From Phycisphaerales bacterium UBA6054 (GTDB lineage: Bacteria; Planctomycetota; Phycisphaerae; Phycisphaerales; UBA1924): 11,558 bases of DNA. The translations under genes and the position numbers were made by a program. Under the pieces are notes generated by a model, which saw only the letters and a program-made list of their open reading frames with translations, did not search any database and was not told the origin of the DNA. The stretch covers positions 1 to 11,558 of the forward strand of contig DIYM01000132.1 of NCBI GenBank assembly GCA_002429045.1. The letters run 5' to 3'. Positions 1-7,896 of this stretch are shown here, one piece after another (positions within the stretch are counted from its first letter, which is position 1; every line of letters begins with the position of its first letter).

Positions 1-273
1 GGCCGCCTGCAACGCGGTCTCGCTGACGTCGGTCGCGAGAATCTCGGCCGGCACGCCGCTCCGCCGCACGGCGTCCAGCACCACGTCCCCGCTGCCCGCC
101 GCGACATCCACCACACGGACCGGCCGTCCCAGCGCGAGCCCGACACGCCGGATCGCCCGCGCGATCGGGACCGACGCGAACGAAAGCCGGTTGATCCGCG
201 CCAACCCGTCCAGGGCGTGCAGATGCTCCTCCCGCCCGATCGCGGGGTCATCCATCAACTCGCCCTGGAGCAC
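1..273 (-). CDS. Class I SAM-dependent methyltransferase, N-terminal part (runs off the left edge)
   Basis: The 5' end of a leftward gene; the C-terminus lies outside the window. The visible 91 codons contain the SAM-binding motif I, VVDVAAGSGDV, as a beta-strand plus glycine-rich loop. About 20 residues later comes an acidic post-II motif, ILATDVSETAL, whose Asp would contact the ribose of SAM. This is the Rossmann N-terminal half typical of Methyltransf_11/25 enzymes; the substrate cannot be inferred. The start is uncertain. ATG at 255 gives MDDPAIGREE, but the upstream in-frame residues VLQGEL continue naturally into the family-like ELMDDP. A GTG at 273 is therefore preferred, although its GGAGGT lies about 15 nt upstream, which is long. 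The gene follows the Tricorn-like protease in the same direction after about 83 nt with no evident terminator, so read-through is possible. The fold is fairly certain and the specific role unknown. Confidence 0.8.
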   Translation of the reverse strand, partial: MLQGELMDDPAIGREEHLHALDGLARINRLSFASVPIARAIRRVGLALGRPVRVVDVAAGSGDVVLDAVRRSGVPAEILATDVSETALQAA

Positions 274-356
274 ACGAACGCCGATCGGACACCTCCGCGC
301 CAACGGTACACCGACCGCCCCAGAGGTTCGCCCGAGCCGACCAGGCCGATGCCCGC

Positions 357-3300
357 TCAGTCCAGACGCCCGAGCAGATCGTCCACCGCGCCCTTCAACT
401 GGCGGTCGAACCCCGAAGCTTCGTCCTCGGGCGTCTGATCGATCACGATGTCCGGCACCGCTCCGTTGTTCTCCATGTCCGTTCCGTCCAAGAGATACCA
501 ACCTCGGAACGGCTGACGCACCCGGGTGCCGTCCACCAGCGTGAACGAGCCCGTCGAGATCACACCGCCGTACGTCTCCTGCCCGACCAGCGTCCCGCGC
601 CCGAGCGTCTTGAAGGCGTGGGAGATGATCTCCGCGTTCGAGAAACTCTTCTCGTTGCAGAGCATGTTCACCGGCCCGTTGTACCGCTGGATGTATAGCC
701 GGTCCCGCGGGTAACCCCGCCCGCCCACCGCGTCCGCACCACGCGGGATCGTGTAGGCGTGCTCGGGGTACATCAGCGAGGCGAGCACTCGGTCCGTCGT
801 CCAACCGCCGCCGTTGCTGCGCACATCGATGAGCAGGCCTTCCTTCCCGTACGCAGACGCGTACAGATCCCGTTCGTACTCGTTCAGATCCGCGCCGCCC
901 ATCGCACGGATGTGCAGGTACCCGAGCCGACCGCCCGACCACTCCGCGACCTTCCGTGCGTTGGACAGCTGCCAGTCGTCGTACCGCAACCGCACTTCCG
1001 CGCCCGCCGAAACCGGGATCACCAACAGATCGAGCTCCGCCTCCCCGTCTCCCGTGACACGCCGAACCGTCACAATCGTCTCGACGTTCGCACGACCCAC
1101 GAGCAACGCGTCCAGCGTGTCGCCGGGCTGGACGGGCTCCAACTCGATCCCGGTGATCACATCGCCCGCCCGCAGCGCCATGTCGCCCTCGTTCGTCCGA
1201 GAGCGCGGCAGCACGTACTCCACGCGGAAACCCCCCGCGACCGGGGTCGCGTCGATCCCGAGGCGACCGGAAGCCCTGTAGTCCTGCGACCGATAGTCCG
1301 CCGACGGGTACACCCCCAGGTGCGAGCCGTTCAACTCGCCCATCAGCCGCGTCCCGATCTCGCGGAACTCCGACGCCGTGTACGACCGCTCGGCCAGCTC
1401 TCGGTACGCCGCGGTCAGCCCCGCCCAGTCCAGCCCCTTCATCGTCGGGTGATAGAACGTCAGCCCCAGCGTCCGCGCCATCTCGTCGAACATCTGAGAC
1501 CGCAACGCCGCGTGATCCAGTTCGGTCGTCGCGTCGATCGCAACCGTCTCGTCACCACCGCCCGCCGGCTTGACCGTGCGCGCCTGACCGCCCCGGATCA
1601 TGACCACCTTCTGCCCGTCCCGGCTGATCTCCACGACCGACGCGCTCGACCCAAGACGCTTCTCCTCCGACCGGTCCCATTTGATCGAATAGATCCCCGT
1701 CGAACCGCCCGCGCCCCCGCTGGCCGAGAACACGAGCCGCTCTCCGCCCGGCGTCATCTCCAGGTTGAACTCGCTGCCCGCGTACGTCGTCACCCGCCGA
1801 ATCCGCCGGTACGCGTCCGCGAGATCCTCCCCCGTCCAGACCGGCTCCTCGCCGTCCCCGCCCCCCGCGTCGCCCTCACCCTCCTCTTCGGCCTCCGGCG
1901 CGTCGTCGTAGAAGCCCACCGGATCGATCACACCCCGCTTCTTCGCCGCCTTCTCCGCTTCCTCGAAGTACTCGCCCAACTCCCGCGCAGACAACGCCTC
2001 GAGCGACCTATCGAGCATCACCATGTACACGTCGTACTCGTCCCCCTCACGCTGCGAGATGAACGACATCACCCGCCCGTCCGCCGACCAACGCGGCGAG
2101 AAATCGTTGTCCGGGTGACGCGAGATGTTCACCGCCTCCCCCGAGCCATCCGCCGCCACAATAAAAATGTCCGAGTTGAAGTTCTCGTTGTCCACCGCGT
2201 ACGCGATGTGCTCACCATCAGGCGACCAGCGGAACTCCATCCCGTAGTCCCAGGCCTCCAGCAGCACACGCTCCTCACCCGACATCAGATCCAGCACCAC
2301 GAGATCCCCCCGCGTCCGCCGGAACGCAAGGCGCTCGCCCTCCGGCGAAGGCGAAGGCAACCGATCGCTGGTGTCCCTCACCAGGACAGGCTCGGTCGCG
2401 AACCGCAACGCGTCCGCCCAACGGGCCGCATAATCCGGCTTGTCCCCTTCGCCCTCCCCCTCGCTCGCCTCCTCGGGCTCTTCGTCAGCCCCTCCTTCAC
2501 CCGCCTCTGCGTCGCCCGCCTCCCCCGACCCCTCGCCATCCCCGGAATCCCCACGCTCGGGCTCTTCCGCAACAGGATCTCCCTCAGCCGCCTCTTCCCC
2601 GACGGCTTCCTCCCCGGGCTCGCCGGTCTTCTCCTCGAACGACTCCCTGATCTCGTCACGCGTCAGCGTCACCGTCGCCGCGTAGATCGACTCCGAACCC
2701 GACCCGTCCGACACGAAGTACAGCCGGGACATGTCGGGCGACCACGAGATGTCCCGCTCCCGCGCCATCCCTTCCGTCACTCGCCTCGTCGGGCTGTCCT
2801 CCGCGACCGCACGGACGAACACATCACCGAACGCGACGAACGCCATCACCTTCCCGTCCGGGCTCAGGCGCGCCTCGGAAACCTGGCTGTCAACATCCCG
2901 CAACTCTCGCTTGGGGAACGCGTCGTCCGGCGCGGTCACGACAAGCCGCTGCGGCTCACCGATCCGACGACCCTTGAACCGCGCGGCGTACAAACCGTCC
3001 CACTTGGTGAAGACCAGCGCCTTGCCGTCGCCCGACACATCGAACGCGGTGATGTCGCGATCGCCGTTCTCGGTCAGCTGGATCGCTCCGTCTTCGCCAT
3101 CGCCGATCTCCATCGACCACAGCCGCACGGTATCGCCCGCTCGGTCCGACAGGTAGATCACCGTGTCCCTGTCACGCCACTTGGCGTGCCCGTCGTTGCC
3201 CTCCCAAGAGGTCAGGCGCGTGAACGAACCGTCCGCGTCGCTGAACACGAACACGTCCCGGTCGTCCGGCCCGCGGTAGTGCCGGCGCAGCCAACTCGAC

Positions 3301-3839
3301 CCGCCCCGCTCGAAGAGGTACCGCTCCCCGTCCGCGTGCCCATCGGCCGCCTCGCCGAACGCGTCGTGCAGCCTCGTCAGCGGGCCGCCCGCGAACGGAA
3401 CCGAGTACGGGCGCGACGCGCGGTACACGTCCCCCTCGACCCGCCCGTGCAGCAGGATCTCCGAACCGTCCCCGCTCCAACCACCGAGCGTCAGCGTCCC
3501 GTCCCGGCTGGTCACACGCCGCGACTCGGACCCGTCCGGGCGCATCACGTGGATCGCCCGCCGACCCGAGCGGTCCGACTCGAACGCGATCCACTCGCCG
3601 TCGGGCGACCACGCGCTCCGCGTCTCGTCCGCCGGGTGGCTGGTCAGGCGCACCGCCTCGCCCCCCTCGAACCCGACCCGCCACAGGTCGCCCCGCCACG
3701 AGAACACGACCCGCTCCCCGTCCGGGCTGATCGACGGGAACCGCGGCAGGTCCACCTCCCCACCGACCGCCACGCCCCCCACAGACGCCCCGAGCCCGAC
3801 CAATGCACCCATCGCCAACCGCGCCCGCTGCGTCATCAC
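357..3839 (-). CDS. Tricorn-type S41 serine protease, probably exported, with beta-propeller repeats and PDZ domain
   Basis: A 1160-residue protein with Tricorn architecture (MEROPS S41B), which degrades peptides to small products. Residues 1-27 look like a Sec signal: basic MTQRAR, then a Gly/Ala/Val hydrophobic stretch. Repeated SPDG-type WD40/TolB blades occupy about 30-390 and 470-770, for example SISPDGERVVF and WSPDGEWIAFESD. They are split by an Asp/Glu/Gly-rich linker at 397-468, and a second acidic insert lies at 643-668. A helical region follows, with NGSH at 837-840, where H840 aligns with the catalytic His of Tricorn. A PDZ-like region spans about 855-945. The S41 core has LLIDVRSNGGG (1002-1012), SFSNAE with likely nucleophile S1067, and ENNGAVPD with E1123, so the catalytic set appears intact. 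Start: GTG at 3839 and ATG at 3836 are adjacent; AGGAG (3850-3846) lies 6 and 9 nt upstream respectively, so either works. Numbering here is from the GTG. The tRNA-Arg gene lies 115 nt upstream on the same strand. Confidence 0.93.
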   Translation of the reverse strand: MMTQRARLAMGALVGLGASVGGVAVGGEVDLPRFPSISPDGERVVFSWRGDLWRVGFEGGEAVRLTSHPADETRSAWSPDGEWIAFESDRSGRRAIHVMRPDGSESRRVTSRDGTLTLGGWSGDGSEILLHGRVEGDVYRASRPYSVPFAGGPLTRLHDAFGEAADGHADGERYLFERGGSSWLRRHYRGPDDRDVFVFSDADGSFTRLTSWEGNDGHAKWRDRDTVIYLSDRAGDTVRLWSMEIGDGEDGAIQLTENGDRDITAFDVSGDGKALVFTKWDGLYAARFKGRRIGEPQRLVVTAPDDAFPKRELRDVDSQVSEARLSPDGKVMAFVAFGDVFVRAVAEDSPTRRVTEGMARERDISWSPDMSRLYFVSDGSGSESIYAATVTLTRDEIRESFEEKTGEPGEEAVGEEAAEGDPVAEEPERGDSGDGEGSGEAGDAEAGEGGADEEPEEASEGEGEGDKPDYAARWADALRFATEPVLVRDTSDRLPSPSPEGERLAFRRTRGDLVVLDLMSGEERVLLEAWDYGMEFRWSPDGEHIAYAVDNENFNSDIFIVAADGSGEAVNISRHPDNDFSPRWSADGRVMSFISQREGDEYDVYMVMLDRSLEALSARELGEYFEEAEKAAKKRGVIDPVGFYDDAPEAEEEGEGDAGGGDGEEPVWTGEDLADAYRRIRRVTTYAGSEFNLEMTPGGERLVFSASGGAGGSTGIYSIKWDRSEEKRLGSSASVVEISRDGQKVVMIRGGQARTVKPAGGGDETVAIDATTELDHAALRSQMFDEMARTLGLTFYHPTMKGLDWAGLTAAYRELAERSYTASEFREIGTRLMGELNGSHLGVYPSADYRSQDYRASGRLGIDATPVAGGFRVEYVLPRSRTNEGDMALRAGDVITGIELEPVQPGDTLDALLVGRANVETIVTVRRVTGDGEAELDLLVIPVSAGAEVRLRYDDWQLSNARKVAEWSGGRLGYLHIRAMGGADLNEYERDLYASAYGKEGLLIDVRSNGGGWTTDRVLASLMYPEHAYTIPRGADAVGGRGYPRDRLYIQRYNGPVNMLCNEKSFSNAEIISHAFKTLGRGTLVGQETYGGVISTGSFTLVDGTRVRQPFRGWYLLDGTDMENNGAVPDIVIDQTPEDEASGFDRQLKGAVDDLLGRLD

Positions 3840-3954
3840 ATCCGTCTCCTAAGGGGAACCAGCCCAAACCTCGACAGCGCAGAGACCCCGCGCCGGAGCA
3901 ACACCATACCGGAACAGGCCCGGGAGGTGTCGCATTCCGAAAGGTTTCAAAGAA

Positions 3955-4028
3955 CACCCCGGGCAGGATTCGAACCTGCGACCGCCGGATTAGAAGTCCG
4001 ATGCTCTATCCAGCTGAGCTACCGGGGC
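3955..4028 (-). tRNA. tRNA-Arg (anticodon TCT)
   Basis: A 74-nt cloverleaf read on the minus strand. The acceptor is GCCCCGG (4028-4022) paired with CCGGGGT (3962-3956), with discriminator G at 3955. The D arm is GCTC/GAGC enclosing AGCTGGATA. The anticodon stem is TCGGA/TCCGG around loop CTTCTAA, placing anticodon TCT at 3994-3992. A 5-nt variable loop precedes T arm GCAGG-TTCGAAT-CCTGC. TCT reads AGA/AGG arginine codons, which are rare in GC-rich genomes. No CCA is encoded, so the tail must be added after transcription. The first acceptor pair is a G1-U72 wobble where G-C is usual. The arms are otherwise well paired, with T-G at the base of the anticodon stem. The assignment follows directly from the loop sequence. 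Confidence 0.96.
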
Positions 4029-4056
4029 ACGGCCAGCCGGCCGAAGCCGACACCAC

Positions 4057-4085
4057 ACAATCCGCACACCCCCCGCCCTTGTCAA
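4057..4085 (-). promoter_or_regulatory. Sigma70-type promoter for tRNA-Arg
   Basis: On the minus strand a perfect -35 box, TTGACA (4085-4080), is followed by a 17-bp G-rich spacer. The -10-like GATTGT (4062-4057) keeps the two most important bases, A at position 2 and T at position 6. Transcription would begin near 4050, leaving about a 20-nt leader before the tRNA 5' end at 4028, a normal arrangement for a tRNA gene. Since no clear terminator is seen between the tRNA and the Tricorn-like gene, this promoter could also feed that gene. The promoter lies just upstream of the rightward EEP gene, so the two units are divergent. Confidence 0.6.
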
Positions 4086-4112
4086 CCGCCCGCCCGCCCC
4101 TTTCAATCGCTC

Positions 4113-5276
4113 ATGCCGCACACACGCCCGCTCGCGACCCTCGCTTGCCTGCTGCCAACGCTGCTCGCCGCCCTCGGCTGCGCCCAGCCCGCCCGCACCG
4201 TCCGCATCGCCACCTACAACATCGAGGACGCACGCTCGCCCGACCTCGACGACCCGCAACATCCCCGCCTCACCCGAGTCGCGGCCGTCATCCGCGACAT
4301 CGACCCCGACATCATCCTCATCAACGAACTCGCCTCAGACCAACCCGCCCCCCTGCGGAACGGCCAACGCTTCGCCGACACCTTCCTCCCGGGCCTCGGC
4401 TACACCGCCGTCACGCTCGCCTCCAACACGGGCGTCCCCTCCGGGCACGACCTCAACAACGACGGGCGAACCGTCACCCGGCACCCGCCCGCCGATCCAC
4501 CGACGCCCGACGGCTCCCCGCCACGTCAGACGCCCGAGCAACGCGCCTATGGCAACGACGCCCACGGCTTCGGCACCTTCCCCGGCCAATACAGCATGGC
4601 GCTGCTCGCCAAACCCGGATTCACCATCCTCGAAGACCAGATCCGCACCTACCGCCTCTTCAGATGGTCCGACCTGCCCGACGCGACCAACCCGACCAAC
4701 CCCAACGGCTCGCCCTGGTACAGCCCCGCCGAGTGGGCCGGCCTCCGCCTCTCATCGAAGACCCACGCGATCGTGCCGGTCCGCACGCCCGCCGGCGCCC
4801 TGATCCACTGCGTCGTCTCGCATCCCACCCCGCCCGCGTTCGACGGGCCAGAGCAGCGCAACAAGCACCGCAACCGCGACGAGATCCGCCTTCTCCGCGC
4901 CATCATCGATAACGAGCCCTGGTTGAGCGACGACACCGGCCGGCCGGGCGGCCTGCCACCCCACGCCCACGCCATCATCCTGGGCGATCTCAACGCCGAC
5001 CCCGCCGACGGCTCGGCGATCGGCGACCCCATCGCCCACCTCCTCGCCTCACCACGCATGGGCCCCGACCCCACACCCATCTCGAACACCCCCATCGATC
5101 GCCTCGACCCGGGCGACACCGCGGTGTTCAGGCTCCGCGTCGACTACGCCCTCCCGAGCGCGGGCATCGAAGTAACCAACACCGCCGTCAAGCGCCCCCC
5201 AACAGACGCCCGCAGCGTCAGGCCGTCCGACCACTTTCCGGTCTACGCGGACATCCTGCTGCCGCACGCGAACTGA
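4113..5276 (+). CDS. Endonuclease/exonuclease/phosphatase (EEP) family protein, probable lipoprotein
   Basis: A 387-residue member of the DNase I-like EEP fold, a metal-dependent phosphodiesterase/phosphatase superfamily. The N-terminus is a hydrophobic export signal ending in LAALGC, so C23 may be lipidated; Ala rather than Leu at -3 makes the lipobox imperfect. Family motifs appear in order: TYNIEDA (N36), DIILINE (metal-binding E72), CVVSHPTPP (H237), IILGDLNADP (D292, N294), RVDYALPS (D344) and SDHFPVY (D373, H374, the catalytic end of the fold). All key residues are present, so the protein should be active outside the cytoplasm or at the membrane. The natural substrate (nucleic acid, phospholipid or sugar phosphate) cannot be decided. 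ATG at 4113 is chosen because it directly begins the signal peptide; the frame is open far upstream, but that part is antisense to other genes. No SD is seen. Its stop lies 23 nt before ctaB, making it the apparent first gene of the operon. Confidence 0.88.
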   Translation: MPHTRPLATLACLLPTLLAALGCAQPARTVRIATYNIEDARSPDLDDPQHPRLTRVAAVIRDIDPDIILINELASDQPAPLRNGQRFADTFLPGLGYTAVTLASNTGVPSGHDLNNDGRTVTRHPPADPPTPDGSPPRQTPEQRAYGNDAHGFGTFPGQYSMALLAKPGFTILEDQIRTYRLFRWSDLPDATNPTNPNGSPWYSPAEWAGLRLSSKTHAIVPVRTPAGALIHCVVSHPTPPAFDGPEQRNKHRNRDEIRLLRAIIDNEPWLSDDTGRPGGLPPHAHAIILGDLNADPADGSAIGDPIAHLLASPRMGPDPTPISNTPIDRLDPGDTAVFRLRVDYALPSAGIEVTNTAVKRPPTDARSVRPSDHFPVYADILLPHAN

Positions 5277-5299
5277 CATCCAGCGACCTATCATTTCAC

Positions 5300-6265
5300 G
5301 TGCCACAGACAGGCCCCGCAGACACCGCGATCGCCGCCCATCCCGCCAGACCGGGGATGCTTGCCGCGTGCGTCGAAGCGACCAAGCCGGGCATCACCCG
5401 GCTCGTCACCATCACCGCGCTGGTCGGGCTGCTGCTGGCCGGGCTCCACGCCGGCGACCTGACCCCCGCCGATTGGATCCGCCTCACCCTGGGCGTCATC
5501 CTCGGCACCGCGTTCGCGTCCGGCGGCGCCAACGCGCTCAACATGTGGTACGAGGCCGACCGCGACGCCCGCATGGGCCGCACCGCCGGGCGACCCATCC
5601 CCTCCGAACGCCTCTCGTCCACCTTTATGTTCTGGTACGGGCTGGCGATCCTCGTCGCGGGCACCGGCATCGTCTACCTCACCTGCGGGGTGATGCCCGC
5701 CCTCGTCGTGCTCGCCGCCGCCGGTTCGTACATCATCTTCTACACCCCCCTCAAGCCCATCACCATCTGGAACACGCTCGTGGGTGCCATCCCCGGCGCG
5801 CTGCCCACCATGATCGGCACCGCCGCCATCTCGGACGCCGAGGGCTTCGGAGCCCTCGCCGATCCGATCGGGCTCTCTCTGTTCGCTCTGATGATGGTGT
5901 GGCAGATCCCGCACTTCCTCGCGATCGCCTGGATGTGCAAGTCCGACTACGAGAAGGGCGGGTTCCGCATGCTGCCCGTCGTCGACCCGACAGGGCGTAT
6001 CACCGCGATCATCATGGTCGCGACCGCGGTGCTGCTCATCCCCGTGTCCGCGGGCATCGTCTGGGTCATCCCCGACCTGCTCGGCTGGCCCACGCTCGCC
6101 GCCTGCGTCATCCTCGGACTCATCCTCGTCGCGCTCTGCGTCCGCGTCGCCGCGTACCCCACCGAGCGGGTCGCCCGCAAGGCCTTCATCGGCTCGATCA
6201 TCCAACTGCCCGTGCTGCTGGTGATCATGGTCGCCGAGGCGCTCATCCGCACCGCCATCGCCTGA
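5300..6265 (+). CDS. ctaB: Protoheme IX farnesyltransferase (heme O synthase)
   Basis: A 321-residue integral membrane prenyltransferase of the UbiA superfamily. CtaB/CyoE transfers a farnesyl group from farnesyl diphosphate to heme B, giving heme O for heme-copper oxidases. The first conserved site is NMWYEADRDARMGRT (81-95), the Asp-rich diphosphate/Mg site of this family, followed by GRPIP. YTPLKPITIWNTLVG (148-162) and GALPTMIG then follow. WQIPHFLAIAW and the DYEKGG..MLPVV region (201-228) are CtaB hallmarks. About seven to nine hydrophobic segments are seen. The start is taken as GTG at 5300, which directly follows the previous gene. ATG at 5357 (MLAACVEATKPG) is a serious alternative that still keeps the conserved TKPGIT motif. 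Neither has a good SD. The stop is only 3 nt from the ABC ATPase start, so translation is probably coupled. Identification is very secure. Confidence 0.96.
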   Translation: MPQTGPADTAIAAHPARPGMLAACVEATKPGITRLVTITALVGLLLAGLHAGDLTPADWIRLTLGVILGTAFASGGANALNMWYEADRDARMGRTAGRPIPSERLSSTFMFWYGLAILVAGTGIVYLTCGVMPALVVLAAAGSYIIFYTPLKPITIWNTLVGAIPGALPTMIGTAAISDAEGFGALADPIGLSLFALMMVWQIPHFLAIAWMCKSDYEKGGFRMLPVVDPTGRITAIIMVATAVLLIPVSAGIVWVIPDLLGWPTLAACVILGLILVALCVRVAAYPTERVARKAFIGSIIQLPVLLVIMVAEALIRTAIA

Positions 6266-6268
6266 CCG

Positions 6269-7159
6269 ATGCCCGCGATCGACCTCACCAACATCACAGC
6301 CGGCTACCCGGGCAAACCGCGCCCGGCTCTCTCCGGCGTCACGCTCCGCGCCGACCGTGAGACCGTCGCACTCCTCGGCCCCAACGGCTCGGGCAAATCC
6401 ACGCTCATGCGCGTCCTCACCGGGCTGCACACCCCCGAAGCGGGCCGAGTGGTTGCGCCGAACGACCGCGCCGACTTCTCTGTCGTCTTCCAGTCACCGG
6501 CCGTCGACGACCTCCTGACCGTCCGCGAGAACCTCACCCTGGCCGCCGCCCTGCACGGCGCAAACAAAGCCGCCGCCAACAGACGCATCGAGGCCCTCAC
6601 CGATCCGCTCGGGCTCGCGGACATCCTGGGCACGCGTTGCGCAACCCTCTCGGGCGGGCAACGCCGCCGCGCCGACCTCGCCCGCGCCCTCATGCCCGCC
6701 CCGAAGGTCCTCGTCCTCGACGAGCCGACCACCGGGCTCGACATCGACGCCCGCGCCCGGTTCTGGCAGACGCTCGACTCCATCCGCGCTACCGAACAAC
6801 TCACCGTGCTTCTCGCCACCCACCTCGCAGACGAAGCCGAACGCTGCGACCGGGTCGCGCTCCTCCGCGAGGGCGGACTGATCGCAGACGCCTCCCCCTC
6901 CGAACTCCGGGCCCCCCTCGGCGAACGCGCCGCCAGGATCGACCTCCGCCCGGGCCACAGCGACCAACCGGTCCGCACCTGGATCGACGCCTGCGACGCA
7001 GACGCGCGCTGGTGGTCCGCCGGCGCCATCATCCCGAACGCCGACGCACGCCTCATCGACACATGCCCGATGGACCACGCGACGATCAGCCTCGGCGCCC
7101 CCACGCTCGAGGACGCCTATCTCTGGCACACCGCCGAGGAAAGCGTGGCCATCACATGA
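6269..7159 (+). CDS. ABC transporter ATP-binding protein (ABC-2 export type)
   Basis: A 296-residue nucleotide-binding subunit with every ABC motif. These are Walker A GPNGSGKST (37-45), Q-loop VFQSP (Q75), signature LSGGQ (127-131), Walker B KVLVLDEP (146-153), the D-loop GLD and switch histidine H185 in ATHLADEAERCD. The order and spacing fit the CcmA/DrrA-like class that pairs with ABC-2 permeases. About 90 residues after the ATPase core form a divergent C-terminal tail, with no recognisable domain, ending LEDAYLWHTAEES. The TLEDAYLWHT stretch recalls the end of DrrA-like ATPases. The gene starts 3 nt after ctaB and overlaps the permease by 4 nt (ATGA), so the three are co-translated. It would energise export by the next gene's product. 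Placement between ctaB and a SCO gene suggests a role in respiratory oxidase assembly, but the substrate is not visible in the sequence. Confidence 0.95.
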   Translation: MPAIDLTNITAGYPGKPRPALSGVTLRADRETVALLGPNGSGKSTLMRVLTGLHTPEAGRVVAPNDRADFSVVFQSPAVDDLLTVRENLTLAAALHGANKAAANRRIEALTDPLGLADILGTRCATLSGGQRRRADLARALMPAPKVLVLDEPTTGLDIDARARFWQTLDSIRATEQLTVLLATHLADEAERCDRVALLREGGLIADASPSELRAPLGERAARIDLRPGHSDQPVRTWIDACDADARWWSAGAIIPNADARLIDTCPMDHATISLGAPTLEDAYLWHTAEESVAIT

Positions 7160-7896
7160 CCGCCTTCGGCGCCCTCCTCAGACGCGAACTCCTCCGCCAG
7201 GCACGCCAGCCGACCCGCATCATCGCGTCCGTGGGGACACCCGCCCTCATCTGGATCTTCTTCGCCGCCGGCTTCACATCGATCAACCTCGGCATGGACA
7301 CCTCCATGCGCACCTTCCTCGTGCCCGGCATCGCGTCCATGACCGTCCTCTTCGCGTCCGTCTTCGGCGCGATCTCCCTGATCCAGGACCGCCAAGACGG
7401 CTTCCTCCGCGCCGCCCTCGTCTCGCCGGCGCCCCGCCTGTCCATCGCCGGCGCCAAGATCGCCGCCGGAGCGCTGATCGCCACGCTCCAGGGGCTGATC
7501 GTCCTGCTCATCCTCCCGCTGACCGGCGCACCGGTCACCGCGCTCGGGCTGCTCGGCGCCGCCGGGATCCTCGCCCTGATCAGCGCCGCACTGATCGGGC
7601 TCGGGCTCACCCTCGCGTGGCGCGTGGACTCCACCTCCGGATTCCACGGCGTCATGAACACCGTCCTCATGCCCCTCTGGCTCCTCTCCGGCGCCGTCTT
7701 CCCCATCGAGACCGCCGCCCCCTGGCTGAGCACTCTCGCCAAAGCCAACCCCCTCACCTGGGCCCACGAAGCCATGCGCCACGCCCTCGGCATGAACCCC
7801 GACGCAAACCACACGCTGGCATGGGCCATCACCATCGCGGCCTCACTCGCCGGCGCCGCCGCAGCGACCGCGACCATCGGGAGAAGCAGGGATTAG
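7156..7896 (+). CDS. ABC-2 type transporter permease
   Basis: A 246-residue membrane protein with six predicted hydrophobic segments, at about 20-40, 53-75, 100-122, 126-155, 168-183 and 220-241, as in single-domain ABC-2 exporter permeases. Family features include the cytoplasmic coupling region IQDRQDGFLRAALVSPAPR (76-94), comparable to the D/E-x-x-x-G-T/F-L-R...SP element. Others are the PLWLLSGAVFPIE turn (173-185) and NPLTWAHEAMR (198-208). The resemblance is to NodJ/DrrB-type permeases rather than to heme exporter CcmB, though distant families cannot be separated by eye. The ATG overlaps the ATPase stop by 4 nt, the usual sign of a two-component transporter made in fixed ratio. No convincing SD at proper distance precedes it (a GAGGAA lies about 15 nt away), so coupling by overlap is likely. 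The stop codon itself begins the heptad repeat block that follows. Confidence 0.93.
   Translation: MTAFGALLRRELLRQARQPTRIIASVGTPALIWIFFAAGFTSINLGMDTSMRTFLVPGIASMTVLFASVFGAISLIQDRQDGFLRAALVSPAPRLSIAGAKIAAGALIATLQGLIVLLILPLTGAPVTALGLLGAAGILALISAALIGLGLTLAWRVDSTSGFHGVMNTVLMPLWLLSGAVFPIETAAPWLSTLAKANPLTWAHEAMRHALGMNPDANHTLAWAITIAASLAGAAAATATIGRSRD

Noticed and set aside
759..5276. A single rightward frame of 1505 codons, antisense to the Tricorn-like gene, across the tRNA and into the EEP gene
   Set aside because: Only the part from 4113 encodes a recognisable protein with a signal peptide. The upstream part is Arg/Pro/His-rich low-complexity sequence, as expected from the antisense of a GC-rich gene, and it crosses a tRNA gene. 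The openness reflects GC-biased third positions.
5368..6360. A 330-codon rightward frame overlapping ctaB in another phase
   Set aside because: Arg/His/Pro-rich with no motif. The ctaB frame has clear family signatures and the next gene starts 3 nt after ctaB.
5291..6430. A 379-codon leftward frame opposite ctaB
   Set aside because: The product is Gly/Asp/Glu/His-rich with no domain and lies wholly antisense to a certain gene; this is a composition artefact.
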